A DNA stretch of 64,000 bases from Arthrinium phaeospermum (taxonomy: Eukaryota; Ascomycota; Sordariomycetes; Amphisphaeriales; Apiosporaceae). A program made the translations under genes and the position numbers. The notes under the pieces were generated by a model, which saw nothing but the letters and a program-made list of their open reading frames with translations, was not told the origin of the DNA and did not search any database. Shown here one piece after another: positions 23,813 through 34,126 of this stretch (the stretch's first letter is position 1; each line of letters starts with the position of its first letter). The stretch is taken from the NCBI GenBank assembly GCA_006503535.1, contig QYRS01000010.1, forward strand, positions 2,356,001-2,420,000, given 5' to 3'.

Positions 23813-24406
23813 ATGGCGACGAAGATCTGCGAGAGCAATCCACCTGCGCGATTACGTCAGCCCAATTACAATACGGACTCATCCAGCCACGTAGAGTACT
23901 TACGCCGGATATGCCAGAGACCACTCGAGGAAGTGAAGAACGACTGGTACAAGACCTGACACACGGAGTTAGTGTTACTTCAAGGTAGCCACGAATATAC
24001 CTAAACTTTGAAACTTACCACCCATTTCAACACCACGGAGCTCTGGAAAAAGCACCCGCGGCTCCGGAGGCACATGAAGAACATCAAGAAGGATAAACCC
24101 CCAACCGTGATAGCTTTTTGCAAAGCGTACAAGGTCGGCTGCCGTCTTCTCCTAAAAGAAGTACAGGACCCCGATAATAAAGCCTTCCTCGAGGGACAGA
24201 TCGAACGGCTCGACGAGATTATCGACGCGGGCAGCCGTCCCTTTCAGACCCCATTCCTCAAATGCTACCAGCTAAAAGCAAGAAAAGAAAGAAAACGCCC
24301 AAGGTTAGCACAAACAGTCATAAGGAATACAAGATACAGCACGGCTTACAAGGACCCCTGGTTCCGGGCGTTGGTTGATGGGCTCGATGGTGACGACGAC
24401 GAGTAG
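23813..24406 (+). CDS. Hypothetical small basic protein, model uncertain
   Basis: Two open pieces on the plus strand look protein-like. The first starts at the ATG at 23813 and reads on through VEYLRRICQRPLEEVKNDWY to a stop at 23957-23959. The second is open from about 24005 to 24406 and reads LWKKHPRLRRHMKNIKKDKP, CKAYKVGCRLLLKEVQDPDN and ends in an acidic DGLDGDDDE. A stop at 24002-24004 means the second piece needs an upstream exon; an intron with its 3' site near 24047 would fit but cannot be proved. The product would be small, highly charged and helical. No family is recognised. It lies between a 2EXR gene and a LINE relic. Confidence 0.3.
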
Positions 24407-24981
24407 ATCTGTATGGACCCGTCAGCGACCACGAACTACGGCGCGAAAAATGAGTCGGTGCGAAATACCGACCGAGGCGGCAACGAACCAGGCCGGGGCC
24501 ACACGCAGTGGCACCTATCGGAGCGCCGGAATGTTAGCCAGAAGGAAAGAAGAGCAGGAGGGGAGCATACGTCGGACTGACAAACCTGGAGGAGGGAGGG
24601 AGGGCGTCACATGAGGCCAACCAGGTGGTCTCAAGCCTTGCCGATCGATAGTATCTGAAGGAGCGGTCAGTAGCATGATCCGGAAGAGGTCAGAGCTTGG
24701 GTTCGCTTACTGATATCAATACTTCACACACAAATATGAACTCTCAAACCAGTGCAGTTTAGCCTCTTGCCTAGGAGGACGCTGATCAGACGGATGAGGA
24801 TGCATGAGGATGGAAGGATGGGCCAAAGGTTCACAGATGGGAGATGAGGATGATCGGACAGGATGAACAGAAGGAAAAGACATTGGACGAACGACGGAAA
24901 TGAGCGCAATGAATATGGTAAATTGATTAGCTATGCACAAGAAATTCGCGGGAAAGGGCCCGCAAAGGCGTCCATCGCGCA
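24407..24981. other. 3' flank of the LINE relic; no gene seen
   Basis: About 575 bases downstream (minus-strand sense) of the last LINE coding piece. No poly-A tail or target-site duplication was recognised, so the 3' end of the element cannot be fixed. Confidence 0.4.
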
Positions 24982-25248
24982 TCAGGGCTTCGTGGGCTCT
25001 GACCCGCATTGCGAGGCCATCCTCACCAGGTGATTCTCCCGTTCCCACTGGAACTGATCGAGGCCGAAATGCTGGAGCGCCCACCGGGTCGAGGCAAGGG
25101 CGTTGTCCGTGAGCATGCGCTTGAGGTCCAGATGACCAAGCTCGTGCTTGAGCTCTTGTCGTTCGGCGGCGAGCAAGGGACAGTGGAGGAAGAGGTGGTC
25201 GACCGTGTGTGGGCCCTGCAGGCACGAGCAGGCAGGCGAATCCACCTG

Positions 25249-25344
25249 CTAAGTGTGGGGAAGCCAGGTGTCAGCCAAGCAAGGTACACAACAAGAGGAA
25301 GGAGGGAAGGAGGGAAGGAGGGAAGGAGGGAAGAAGGGACTCAC
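25249..25344 (-). other. Intron-like segment in LINE ORF (96 nt)
   Basis: It begins GTGAGT and ends ACTTAG on the minus strand, in phase 0. It contains a CTTCC-type microsatellite (about 25295-25335). Its removal fuses the DVERT and QVDSPAC segments in frame. Confidence 0.5.
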
Positions 25345-25724
25345 CGTTCGCTCGACGTCTTTCCACGTGGAGAGATAACCCCTCAGTCCAATCTTGCCGC
25401 TCACCATCTGCAAGTACAGGGTGCTCTCTGCCCGACTCATGTCTTTGCAATAATCGATGCAGTGATCGCTCCAAGGTTGCAGGAGAGCAACCGGTTCGGG
25501 AATGACCGGGTGGCCCTTGTACCGTTCCTTGGGCTTCCCGTTGTTGCTCCTCAGCGCCTTGTACGATTCGAAGCTTACATCCATCCGCCTCCTGGTTTCT
25601 TTCGCGAAAAACTTCTTCATACCGCGTTTCCTCCATTTCGAATGGCGCCAGTCGGCATCGGAATCGTCCCGGCCCGGCGACTTTCGAAAGGACTGCTCGA
25701 TGTGCTCTTTGAAGCTCATCGCAA

Positions 25725-25795
25725 CTGCAACGGTGTGGTCAGCATGGGTCACCTGTACTCTGCGCGTTCTGGGTTCATCGTCACACTTCACTTAC
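25725..25795 (-). other. Intron-like segment in LINE ORF (71 nt)
   Basis: It begins GTAAGT and ends TTGCAG on the minus strand, in phase 1, with a TGCTGAC branch-site-like sequence about 20 bases before the 3' end. Its removal links the reverse transcriptase frame to the next open frame. Confidence 0.5.
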
Positions 25796-27844
25796 TGCCA
25801 TCCAAGACTTCATACGGATGATTTATGATCGCATTCGCGAGCACAGATGGAGACGCGAGACGGGTGGGACGAATGCGACTCTCGCGTAGCCTCTCCCGCT
25901 CCGGCGACCGAAGCCGCTGGATCCGGAAGGTCATGTGCCGATAGTAGAGGAAGATGTCAAGAGACTCCATGGAGAGCTGCTTCCGAACAAGATCGAAGGA
26001 TGTCCCGCCAAACACGCCCGAGATCTGCCGGAGGCAGCGGTCCTCAATGTGCACCAGCCGCTCGATCTGCTTCTTCCACAGCCTCCACTTGATGTCTCGA
26101 CCGTCGATGGCGTACAAGAACCAAGCAGCACAGCCGGTGGCGAAGACTGGCCGGACCATTGTCTTGTACAGCTGTAGCATGCGTCCCAGCGTGGGACCCC
26201 AGGTCTTGCCCGAGATGCGCTTCGGGTACGCGAGGCGACGCGTCACCTTGAACTCAATGTCGCTGATCTGCTCGTTCCAGGACAGTCTGTGGTCCACAAT
26301 GATGCCCAGGACGCGTTGGCTTAGCGTCAACGCGTCACTAGGAAGCCCGGGGATCTTGGGCAGCAGGCGGCAAGGCTTTCTCCGCGAGCCAGGACTGGTG
26401 AAGTGCATGACGCCGTACTTGGCAGGAGAGAAAGAGGCGCCATTGTCATCCGCCCAGCGGAGAAGCTCTTCGTGCAGCTGCTCGAGGATCCGGCAGTTGG
26501 TCTTGAAGCTTGCGGACGACACGACGAAGTACGCGTCGTCGTGAAACGCGAAACTGGACACTTCCCCAGCCGCAGACGTGGCACATTGGAGCTTCAGACC
26601 CTGTAGAAGCGGAGCCGCAAAGAGCAAAAACAGAATGGGAGAAAGGGGGCTCCCCTGTGGAACGCCGACGGTGATCCAAAACTTGCCGGAGGTGTAGCCT
26701 GGGATCTTGAAGCAGGTGCTGCGACGGGAGAGGAAGGAGTGGACAAATTTGATGATCCATCCGGGAATGCCCTTGTCGGCCAAGATCTTCAGTAGCTTGT
26801 GGCGGGGCACTCTGTCGAAAGCGGCCGCCATGTCAAGACTCAGCAAGGTCACCTTGAGGGTCAACAGACGGCCTCGATAAACGTGGTTCAACAAGTACTG
26901 CTGCGCACTGGTGGTGCAGCGCCCCGCAAAGCCGAACTGCTCTGTTGGCAGTAGGCCGTGAGATTCACAGAGCTTTCGAAGCTGCATTGCGACAAGCCTC
27001 TCCAGCATCTTGCCAAGAATGGACAGCAGGGAGATGGGACGCCAATCCTTGGGCACGTTCCCCTCCCTTGGGCCAGGCTTCGGGAGCAGGATGGTGACTG
27101 CATTCTTGAAGGCTTCCGGGTGATAGGAGAACCGGAGGCAAGCAGCGAAGAGGTGTTCCAAGTAGGGCACAACGATGTCGATAATCATCTTGAAGACCTC
27201 GCCCCTGATTTCGTCTTCGCCAGCAGCTTTGCCGCGCTTGAGCCGTTTGATGAGTGCAGCTACTGCGCCGCGCTCCAGCTCTGGCGATGAGGGTCACTCG
27301 CTTCGACCCTCTAACCGAGGAAGTTCCACCGTGGGCGCGTTTCGTGAATCGGCCCTGCGCGGATAATGCCCATCGGGGTAGCTGTGTCGCAATACGGCGC
27401 GTACCTTGGCGGAGGATGACCTGTGTTTCCCCTTGGCGTCGCGGAGCATTCCGATGTGGACAAGACGTCGGGGAAGGGACCATGCCTGAGCTGCGCGCGC
27501 CAGTTGGAAAATCCGTCTGTTGTCGTCGGATTGGCGGCGGATCCGGTCCCTGAACGACACGATGCCATCTATTCGTCTTGTCTTGAGCAGCTTTCGAGCC
27601 CGGACCCGCCGGCGTTGCCACCAGAGGCGCATTCGTCGCTTCGAGTGGCAGCGCTTCTTGCTCTCTGCACGAGCCTCATGAAACGCTTTGCGTAGTCGTT
27701 TGGCTCTCGCGCTGTCTTGAAGCTGCGCTGCTCGGCTGAAACGCGGTTTCCGGGGAACACTTGCGTCCTGAGCAGAGCGCAAGACTTGGAGAAACTTGAC
27801 CGTGTATCGCTAGATGCGACGCCGTGAGGTCAATGGCAGGGTTC

Positions 27845-28102
27845 CTAGTTCCCGAAGGCCGTCCCGTGACATCTGCCGTAGCTTGCGCCTATCCGCGTTG
27901 CCGAGTTTCCTCCCCAACGCGGATGGTGCAAGTTGCTGTCCCCGAGCAGGACATAGAAGCCACCCTGAGGCATCACGCACTCCAAGTCGGCGATGTTGAG
28001 TGTTTCGTTGGGATTGTGGAAGTTAATGATGGGGAGCGCGGCAATCACCAGTCTAGGGGCCGCCGGTACTGCCAAAAGGGGCGTCACGTGCGGACTGCGC
28101 AC
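27845..28102 (-). pseudogene. LINE endonuclease (APE/EEP) fragment
   Basis: About 85 codons with the C-terminal motifs of the exonuclease-endonuclease-phosphatase fold: VIAALPIINFHNPNET, then GGFYVLLGDSNLHHPRWGG, where GDSNLHH corresponds to the GDFNxHH active-site segment. The N-terminal catalytic Glu region is absent, and the frame ends before joining the reverse transcriptase frame, which lies in another phase. Confidence 0.75.
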
Positions 28103-28125
28103 GGGCCATCACCTCCTTCGTGCGA

Positions 28126-29343
28126 TGGGTAACGCCATACCTAGTGGATAGGTCAAGCATCAGCAATATACATCACCAAGATCTGACTACCTAAATACGA
28201 TCGCACTACAGCCAATTCAATAATATTCTCTAGTCTGGTGAAAAGAATACCGTTTTCTTGAGGTTGGTAGTTGGCTTAAAGTTTCCGCACTACCGCACGC
28301 TTTTCAATTTTAGTGGGCCTCTAGTGCGGCATTCTCCGCATCTAGATGGGAAAGGAACCAAGTTGTCCGCTGATTGGTCTGGCAGCACCGGTTCGTCCAT
28401 CCACCAGGCTCCGCACCTCCCTTTCGCTCCAGAAATAATGCAATACTCTGTGGGGTGAGTTTGGAGGGGATTGATGGCGACCGCGTGGGGTCCGCACGGG
28501 GTCCGCACAGCGTGCGACTTCGAGACAGGCCGCCGAGCAGACGTCCGATGCATCGGTTATCGGTGTGCGTGTTCTGGGCGTCCACCTAAATGATGACATC
28601 AGCTTTGAGGGAAGCGGGCGTCGTCTTACGGTATTGGGCTGATGGTTTGGCGCGTGTCGCCAACGGATCTGGGGTGGAGGTTCTGGCGGATTGGATCGGT
28701 CGTTCCAGGATTTGAATCGGATATCGCTCCGCGATGGATTGAGAATGCGGAGCGTAGCGAATTTATCATTACATAAGCGGTTGCGGAAACTTCTGCAAAC
28801 TGCATTGATGTTTCCTTCTTTCACTCGGGGTGCAGATGATACCTGGGCTTCGGCCAGTTTAGAAACAGAAACGATCACGGGAGGCTATAGGTGTGACAAT
28901 TACGACAACCTAGAGTCGGATAGCTCGGATTCTGATGTACAGCAAAAGCCCCTCGTGCTGCATACGAGGGGCGAGGACTTTTGGGCACCGATGCTCAGGT
29001 ATGCGAGGCGTTAAGAGATTGGCGAATTGTAATACTCTTGACAATATATGCTAAGACAAGTTTATGCTTTCGTCCTCTCGGGTCCATTAAAATCAATCTG
29101 AATTGCTGACTAGACCACTCGAGAAGAAGACAATATTGCGCAACGTAATACGGAAGCCAGCATTAGTGATTACCCTTCTGCCCTGATTGAGTGAGACACC
29201 TGCTGAGTACAGAGTCATGTCTTGCTGCACGTACAGAGCGTACAGTAATCCGTTATAAACTTCCATGCCCGACTCTTCATTTCATTTGAGTTTTATTCCT
29301 TCCAATTTTCATGGTCACCCGAACCACCGGAGCATTGAACATC
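28126..29343. other. Unassigned; promoter side of the first membrane-protein gene
   Basis: About 1.2 kb. Overlapping frames on both strands at 28342-28878 and 28691-29014 have no recognisable domains. A short tandem ggggtccgcac repeat lies at 28487-28507. It may include more of the degraded LINE, but no match could be read. Confidence 0.4.
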
Positions 29344-30408
29344 ATGGAGGCTCTTGGTCCTTTGCCGACGCCATTCGTCACCGATGTCGCGTGTAGCACA
29401 GAAACTACAGGTGTGTACTGGGTGGAGTCTCTATTCTGGCTGCAAGGTCCGCCCATAAGCCCTGCCTTTTCACGATGCATGCCCGATAGATATGTTCCCT
29501 CAAGAAGCTGGTATTATGCTTCAGCCACGGGCTGCCCAGCTTCCTACACTTCAGCATGCCAAAACACCGACGCTTCAGGCTATACGTATATAACATGTTG
29601 CCCGACGTAAGCATGATCTCCCATTCAGTGAGAAACGGACCACAGCTCGCTAAGCAGCCAAGTCACTCTAAAGACAGTAGAAGTTCTCTTGTCTACTGAA
29701 CAACAACATCTTCTTGGGGTTCGAGAGTACTTTGGGATGCGTCTCTAAACTGCCTGCAAATTGGACATTGAGCTCTGCCACTATTGCGTCATCGACCGTG
29801 ATAGACGTGACGTCCACAGTGGTTCCTGGAGGCGCTATCAATGCATATAGCGTACAAATACAGACCAGATCAGGGGAAAATGTAAGTCAAATCTTCCACA
29901 AATAGACTTTGCATCTATCCACACCAATATTAACATGTCGTAGCCTTTCACGCAAACACCGACGGTATCTACAAATGCATCACCAACGTCCACGTCGTCG
30001 GGTTTAAGCACAGGTGCAATACTTGGGATTGGAATTGGTTCAACCCTTGTGTTTTCGGCAACCATCGCCGCTGTGGCCTTCCTTGTCTGGCGAAGGCGAC
30101 GCTGGCATCCCAGCCATCCGGCAGGTCAGAGCCAGCTTCAAGAACAGGTTGAAATCGCGCCGCACCAAGCAGAGGTCTCGGCTTCTCCTACTGCGCCCAT
30201 GTCAGGCTACCATGGCGACAACCAACGACAACATGAGATGCTTGCCAGTCAGGACGGGGCAGGGTCATCAAATGACCGACAGAAACACGAAATGGATGCC
30301 AGCCAGAACCCGACAGAGTTATTCGACGAACATGTGCAACAAGAGCTGGATGTGGGTCAGCCCTCAAGGGGGCTCGCCGTCAGCTCGGCCAATGGTTCAA
30401 GGGCTTAG
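29344..30408 (+). CDS. Single-pass membrane protein, Cys-rich ectodomain (copy 1)
   Basis: Three exons: 29344-29606, about 29728-29881, 29944-30408; about 293 residues. The first 3' splice site (GAGAG at 29727) is the least sure. The ectodomain has LGPLPTPFVTDVACST, FSRCMPDRYVPSRSWYYASA, CPASYTSACQNTDASGYTYI and CCPT, then TLGCVSKLPANWTLS. This cysteine pattern is shared by many fungal surface proteins that lack a cleaved signal peptide and use one TM segment as anchor. A Ser/Thr-rich stalk follows, then a TM helix (about 163-188: GAILGIGIGSTLVFSATIAA), a basic stop-transfer (WRRRRW) and a Gln/His-rich cytoplasmic tail. It is paralogous to the gene at 34866, with the same intron phases. It lies upstream of ART1. 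Role unknown; a cell-wall or surface sensor is one guess. Confidence 0.72.
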
Positions 30409-30658
30409 TCGCATCTGGAATTCAATAAAAGGCATAGGAGGGCTCATACATGTGAGGATAATACATAGTACTAAAGGTTCTTGTACTACTCTAGAGAAGA
30501 TATGTGGAAATCGCTATTTATAAGGCATTGGCTTCAATTATGTAGGCCTGTGCAAAGTACCTGTTGAATGGGCTGTGGTACGATCATACCTAGTAGTTTG
30601 GGTTCTGGTGTAGTATATTCATCATGCGTGTCTATCCTATCTACTGTCATCGGGTCCT

Positions 30659-30740
30659 TCGTACGAAGGACCTGGTGATCCGTGCGCCCTGCGCACGTGA
30701 CGCCCCTTTTGGCAGTGCTGGCAGCCCCTGAACTGGTGAT
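30659..30740 (+). repeat. Inverted 82-base copy of the LINE endonuclease region
   Basis: Reverse complement of 28044-28125 with only scattered differences; the core CTGCCAAAAGGGGCGTCACG is identical in both. In plus-strand sense it encodes HVTPLLAVLAAPELVI, like the endonuclease fragment's HVTPLLAVPAAPRLVI. It is a second, very short relic of the same element family. Confidence 0.8.
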
Positions 30741-31090
30741 ACCAACAGTACCTCATGTCTATAGGCGCACAATCATTGAGCGGAAGACGTGCATCAAAGC
30801 TTGATAGAGTTTCCCACGTACCAAACGGGTAGGCACGACTCAGGGAATGCCGGCGTACAGGGAGTAGGGACGTCTGGTCGTTGTTTCTGAGTCAAACAGC
30901 ATTTTATTTTCAAGACATTATGAGGCTTCATCAATCCATCCCAAGAAGCAACATCATGGGTTTAGATTTGGCTTGAAACTCCTGTAAGGATTTCAGTTTG
31001 TTTTCCTCAATCGATCCAACCATAGGAAAACACGCCCGTCATCTTGGTAAACATGCCAGCTGGTGATATGTGGATGGATCACGTCCAGGA

Positions 31091-31127
31091 AAACACGACG
31101 GCTGGCTTTGTTCGAAGTCTTAGTTAG
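31091..31127 (+). promoter_or_regulatory. Conserved upstream block of ART1
   Basis: About 37 bases, AACACGACGGCTGGCTTTGT followed by TCGAAGTCTTAGTTAG, located about 245 bases before the ART1 ATG. The same block with a few changes occurs about 205 bases before the ART2 ATG (36041-36077). Retention in both suggests a regulatory role or recent duplication. Confidence 0.45.
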
Positions 31128-31336
31128 GTAAGGCTTCTCGGCAGCTTCAGACTTCCAACCACCTGACGATATTCAGAGAGTGCATCATGAAGTTTCACGT
31201 ATTGGAGTATTAAAAGCCAAGGGTCCTTTCTGAGTTCGAGCCGCACTCCTTCAAACAACCACAACTTACTGGTTATACCAAGCACTACCATATTCAAACA
31301 TACAAGACTTCAGTAATTATCATACTCTCACTCACC

Positions 31337-32878
31337 ATGAACTACTTAGGTCTTCGTGCTGTCCATCATACACCGTTCAGTCACGGCTCAGTACCGACAG
31401 GAACTGCGTATGAAGTACCGCTGCCCCGTCACTCCTGCTCCATGTGGCCGCGAACTCATCCGAGAGCACACGCCAACTCTACAGATGATTATTTTGCCCG
31501 TCTTAGTGTAAAGACTGTCGTCATTTTGCTGGACAGCATACCAAACCTCAACCGTGTTGCACTTGGAATTAGAGACAATGCCACCCAAGTCCGCATTTGT
31601 ATACTCACAGGTCACTGCAATCGGTGCGGATACGACTCTTCTCGCCGACGGTCCATTCCAACGTTCTGTGTCCATTTCGAGACTGGCACTGAGCAGCAGG
31701 GCATGACCGACCACAATTGCACGGCCGAAATCCCATGGGAGACTCGGGACATTGATTGCAATCTTCTAGCCTATCGATTGACATTGGATTTGCAGACCAG
31801 TCTCAAAGGTTTGGTCCTCACTCCAACATACCCAGTGCGCGCCCTTTTCGAACGAGTAAGAGATCTGGTGGTCTCGATCGCGGCCTCCTGCACCAGCCGC
31901 TGCATCGTCTGCAACAAAGATCTCGGTTGCCAGGTTTCGAGGGCTACGTCGTGTTACGACCCTGACTGCTGGGATACCTTCATTTTCTCCTGGCCCCTGT
32001 CCGTGAGGTTGTCACCGTTGCTGCGAGACCCGTCCGTCCTCGACCTGCTCCTCACTCTTCTCATGGGAGATCTGGAAACGAAAGTGCCACCCCCGGGGGA
32101 GGATCCAGACGACTACGCCTTGACTGTCGAAGACATGAAGTCGGCCATCAATAGTTTTCCTGCAATGCACGCCGGGATCACCACGGCCGAGCTGATAGGA
32201 AGCGACCCGCTGTGGGACAATCGCCGTATGGTCCTAGAATATATCTGTCATTTGTTCGAGGGAATGCTGGTCCCGACCCCAACGGATTCCGAGGTGACCG
32301 GCATGTCCGTCCACAAAGGCTTCCTCCTGCTGAATACCAACCTAGACCGCCAGGTGGAATATGAGGAATTGCAAAAGGAATATGGTTGTTCCTTCGCCGC
32401 TTTCAAGGGGGTTCCGCCCCACCAACTGCTCGAATGCGTGTGGGACGGCGTCAACTTCAAGCCAGAGTGCTACTACTCCAACGAGCCGGCCAAGGCGGCC
32501 TGGTACATACCGTACCGGAGCCGAGTCCCGGTCGACGAGGGGCCCGATGCCAACAACTTCAATGTACTGAGGGGCTGGAAAAACAGTCGATACAAGAACA
32601 TTGCGATTTTGCTCGGCCTCCAGGTTGCGGGCCCGGCCCGATGGGACTATGCACAGCAGGAAGCAAAGAGCCCCGAGGCAGAAGTCATGGTCCGCTACCT
32701 GTTTCTTCTCCCGGCCCGAATAGTGAAGAACTTGGGTACTGTCGGCGAAGATCTCCTATGGGGCTTCAATTGGGTGAATGGGAGTTCAGTCACGCCGAAG
32801 ATGGAGGAGACCTTTCAGAAGATCCAAGATGGGCGCTTGATCGGGGAGGTTTTGGCCGACGCAAGGTCCAACCTATAA
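31337..32878 (+). CDS. PARP-like ADP-ribosyltransferase paralogue ART1, catalytic His missing
   Basis: One uninterrupted frame of 513 residues. The N-terminal half has LDSIPNLNRVALGIRDNATQ, then a likely zinc site (CIVCNKDLG, ATSCYDPDC) followed by SVRLSPLLRDPSVLDLLL, the hallmark of all six local paralogues. The C-terminal half has the PARP-like core: FAAFKGVPPHQLLECVWDGV, CYYSNEPAKAAWYI, GWKNSRYKNIAILLGLQVAG and EVMVRYLFLLPA. In the paralogues the first of these reads FHG, with the His expected to bind NAD. Here it is FKG (K357). The enzyme is therefore probably inactive or altered. Family membership is inferred from the H-Y layout and from likeness to PARP6/8/16-type proteins; other NAD-binding folds are possible. 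It is the downstream partner of membrane protein 1. Confidence 0.65.
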   Translation: MNYLGLRAVHHTPFSHGSVPTGTAYEVPLPRHSCSMWPRTHPRAHANSTDDYFARLSVKTVVILLDSIPNLNRVALGIRDNATQVRICILTGHCNRCGYDSSRRRSIPTFCVHFETGTEQQGMTDHNCTAEIPWETRDIDCNLLAYRLTLDLQTSLKGLVLTPTYPVRALFERVRDLVVSIAASCTSRCIVCNKDLGCQVSRATSCYDPDCWDTFIFSWPLSVRLSPLLRDPSVLDLLLTLLMGDLETKVPPPGEDPDDYALTVEDMKSAINSFPAMHAGITTAELIGSDPLWDNRRMVLEYICHLFEGMLVPTPTDSEVTGMSVHKGFLLLNTNLDRQVEYEELQKEYGCSFAAFKGVPPHQLLECVWDGVNFKPECYYSNEPAKAAWYIPYRSRVPVDEGPDANNFNVLRGWKNSRYKNIAILLGLQVAGPARWDYAQQEAKSPEAEVMVRYLFLLPARIVKNLGTVGEDLLWGFNWVNGSSVTPKMEETFQKIQDGRLIGEVLADARSNL

Positions 32879-32896
32879 GGTTAAACCCCAGGCCGT

Positions 32897-32921
32897 CGTC
32901 ACCCCCCACCAACCGTCACCC
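32897..32921 (+). repeat. Left terminal inverted repeat
   Basis: 25 bases ending GTCACCC; pairs with 34103-34126 (reverse complement) with one gap and three mismatches. Confidence 0.6.
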
Positions 32922-34102
32922 ATTTCGCACCAAAATCGTAAATTTTACCCTATTTTAAAAATAGAGTATAAAATCGAAATAAAATAAAAAAAAGTTACTT
33001 TTTAAAATTATATAATGTTTTTTACTATAATACTTAATTAAATATAAAAATAAATATTTATTTATTTTATTTTAATATTTATTACGGTTTTAATATTTAC
33101 TTATTTTTAAAATTTTTATTAAATAATTTAAAATTAAAAATAAAATTGTTTTTAATAATAATTAAAAGAAGTATATTTATATAGTAATAATAATAGAGGA
33201 TTTTAAAAAAGAATTATTTTTTAAATTGTCTTTATTTTATTATAAATTATTATATATTAACGATTTAAAATTTAAATAATAATTTAAAATTAATTAAATA
33301 AAATATTATACACTTTATAAAAAAAAGTTTTAAATTTATTATAAATATATATAAAAATAGAAAATTAAGTTTTTTATTTTATAATATTATTTAAATATTT
33401 AAAAACATTAAAATTTTAAATATTTCCTATTAAAAAAAGGTAAAAATTTAAATTTTATAAGTTTTAATAATAAAGTATTATTTTTTAATGTATTATTATA
33501 TAATATAATTTTATAAGTATAACGTTAATTAAAATATATTATTAATAGAATTAAATTTATTTAATTTAATAATAATTAATAATAATATAAATCTTATTAT
33601 ATTTAAAGAAAATAAAAAAAATATTAATTTTAATTATTATTAAATAATAATATATATATTATTTATAGCTTAAACTATAGGGTTATTAAAAGAAAATAAT
33701 TAAATAATTTTATTATTTTTTTTAAATTTTATTTTAAATATTATATTAACTTTTTAAATAAATTATATATTAAAACTTAATATAATTAAATAAATAAATT
33801 ATTTAAATTTTATAATTTATTAAAATATTAAACTTTAATAGTTTATTTTTATAATGAAATTTATTTACTTTTAATTTTAAGGTTTTTTTATTTTTCTTTT
33901 CTTTTTTTAAATAAAATATTTTAAATTTAAAACATTTTAATAAATTTTTTAATTATTAATTAAATAAATTAAGAATTAAGTTTTATTATAAATAATACTT
34001 TAAAAGTAATATTTTACTTTTAATTTTAATTTAAACCTTAATTCTTAAATTTAATTTCGATTTAATATCTTATATTTTATATATCGATATCTAATGAGAT
34101 AA

Positions 34103-34126
34103 GGGTGACGATAGGCGGGGGTGACG
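34103..34126 (-). repeat. Right terminal inverted repeat
   Basis: 24 bases starting GGGTGACG; reverse complement of the left repeat apart from one gap and three mismatches. Confidence 0.6.

Larger units (their letters stand above)
24982..27782 (-). pseudogene. LINE reverse transcriptase with two intron-like gaps and an in-frame stop
   Basis: The frame 27782-25797 is open except for one TGA at 27296-27294; the same frame continues on both sides of it. Reverse transcriptase blocks are KDWRPISLLSILGKMLERLV, EQFGFAGRCTTSAQQYLL, LLSLDMAAAFDRVPRHKLL, VGVPQGSPLSPILFLLFAAP and SSFAFHDDAYFVVSS. The catalytic box reads FHDD in place of the usual F/YADD. The frame would end at 25788, but removal of 25795-25725 (GTAAGT...TTGCAG) and 25344-25249 (GTGAGT...ACTTAG) joins three frames exactly. 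This yields the expected STLYLQMVSGKIGLRGYL segment and the DSPACSCLQGPHTVDHLFLH zinc-knuckle-like end. No RNase H domain lies between. Whether it is transcribed is unknown. Confidence 0.75.
24982..28125 (-). mobile_element. Degenerate LINE (non-LTR retrotransposon), minus strand
   Basis: The order on the minus strand is an endonuclease fragment (28102-27845), a reverse transcriptase (27782-25797) and a Cys/His-type C-terminal segment (25248-24982). This is the layout of ORF2 of fungal non-LTR elements of the Tad/I kind. No ORF1, no RNase H domain, no 5' end, no tail and no target-site duplication were found. The endonuclease lacks its N-terminal half. The element is broken and is taken as immobile. 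An 82-base piece of its 5' part occurs inverted at 30659-30740. Confidence 0.8.
30409..31336. other. Spacer between membrane protein 1 and ART1
   Basis: About 930 bases. Holds the inverted 82-base LINE fragment (30659-30740) and, at about 31091-31127, a block nearly identical to one upstream of ART2. No gene seen. Confidence 0.5.
32897..34126. mobile_element. A/T-saturated element with imperfect terminal inverted repeats
   Basis: The left end CGTCACCCCCCACCAACCGTCACCC (32897-32921) is matched in inverted orientation by the right end at 34103-34126, with about 21 of 25 positions alike. Between them about 1.1 kb is almost free of G and C, with many TA, TAA and ATTT steps. That fits a DNA transposon or other duplication hit very heavily by repeat-induced point mutation (C to T), though the ends have stayed GC-rich. 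No ORF survives. A target-site duplication could not be recognised. The element separates the two membrane protein + ART pairs. Confidence 0.6.

Noticed and set aside
25295..25335. GGAGGGAA-type repeats as a CRISPR-like or regulatory array
   Set aside because: It is a simple microsatellite inside the intron-like segment of the LINE; the genome is eukaryotic.
32940..34100. Mitochondrial DNA insertion as explanation of the A/T block
   Set aside because: No mitochondrial gene or tRNA could be read, and the inverted ends fit a transposon better; not fully excluded.
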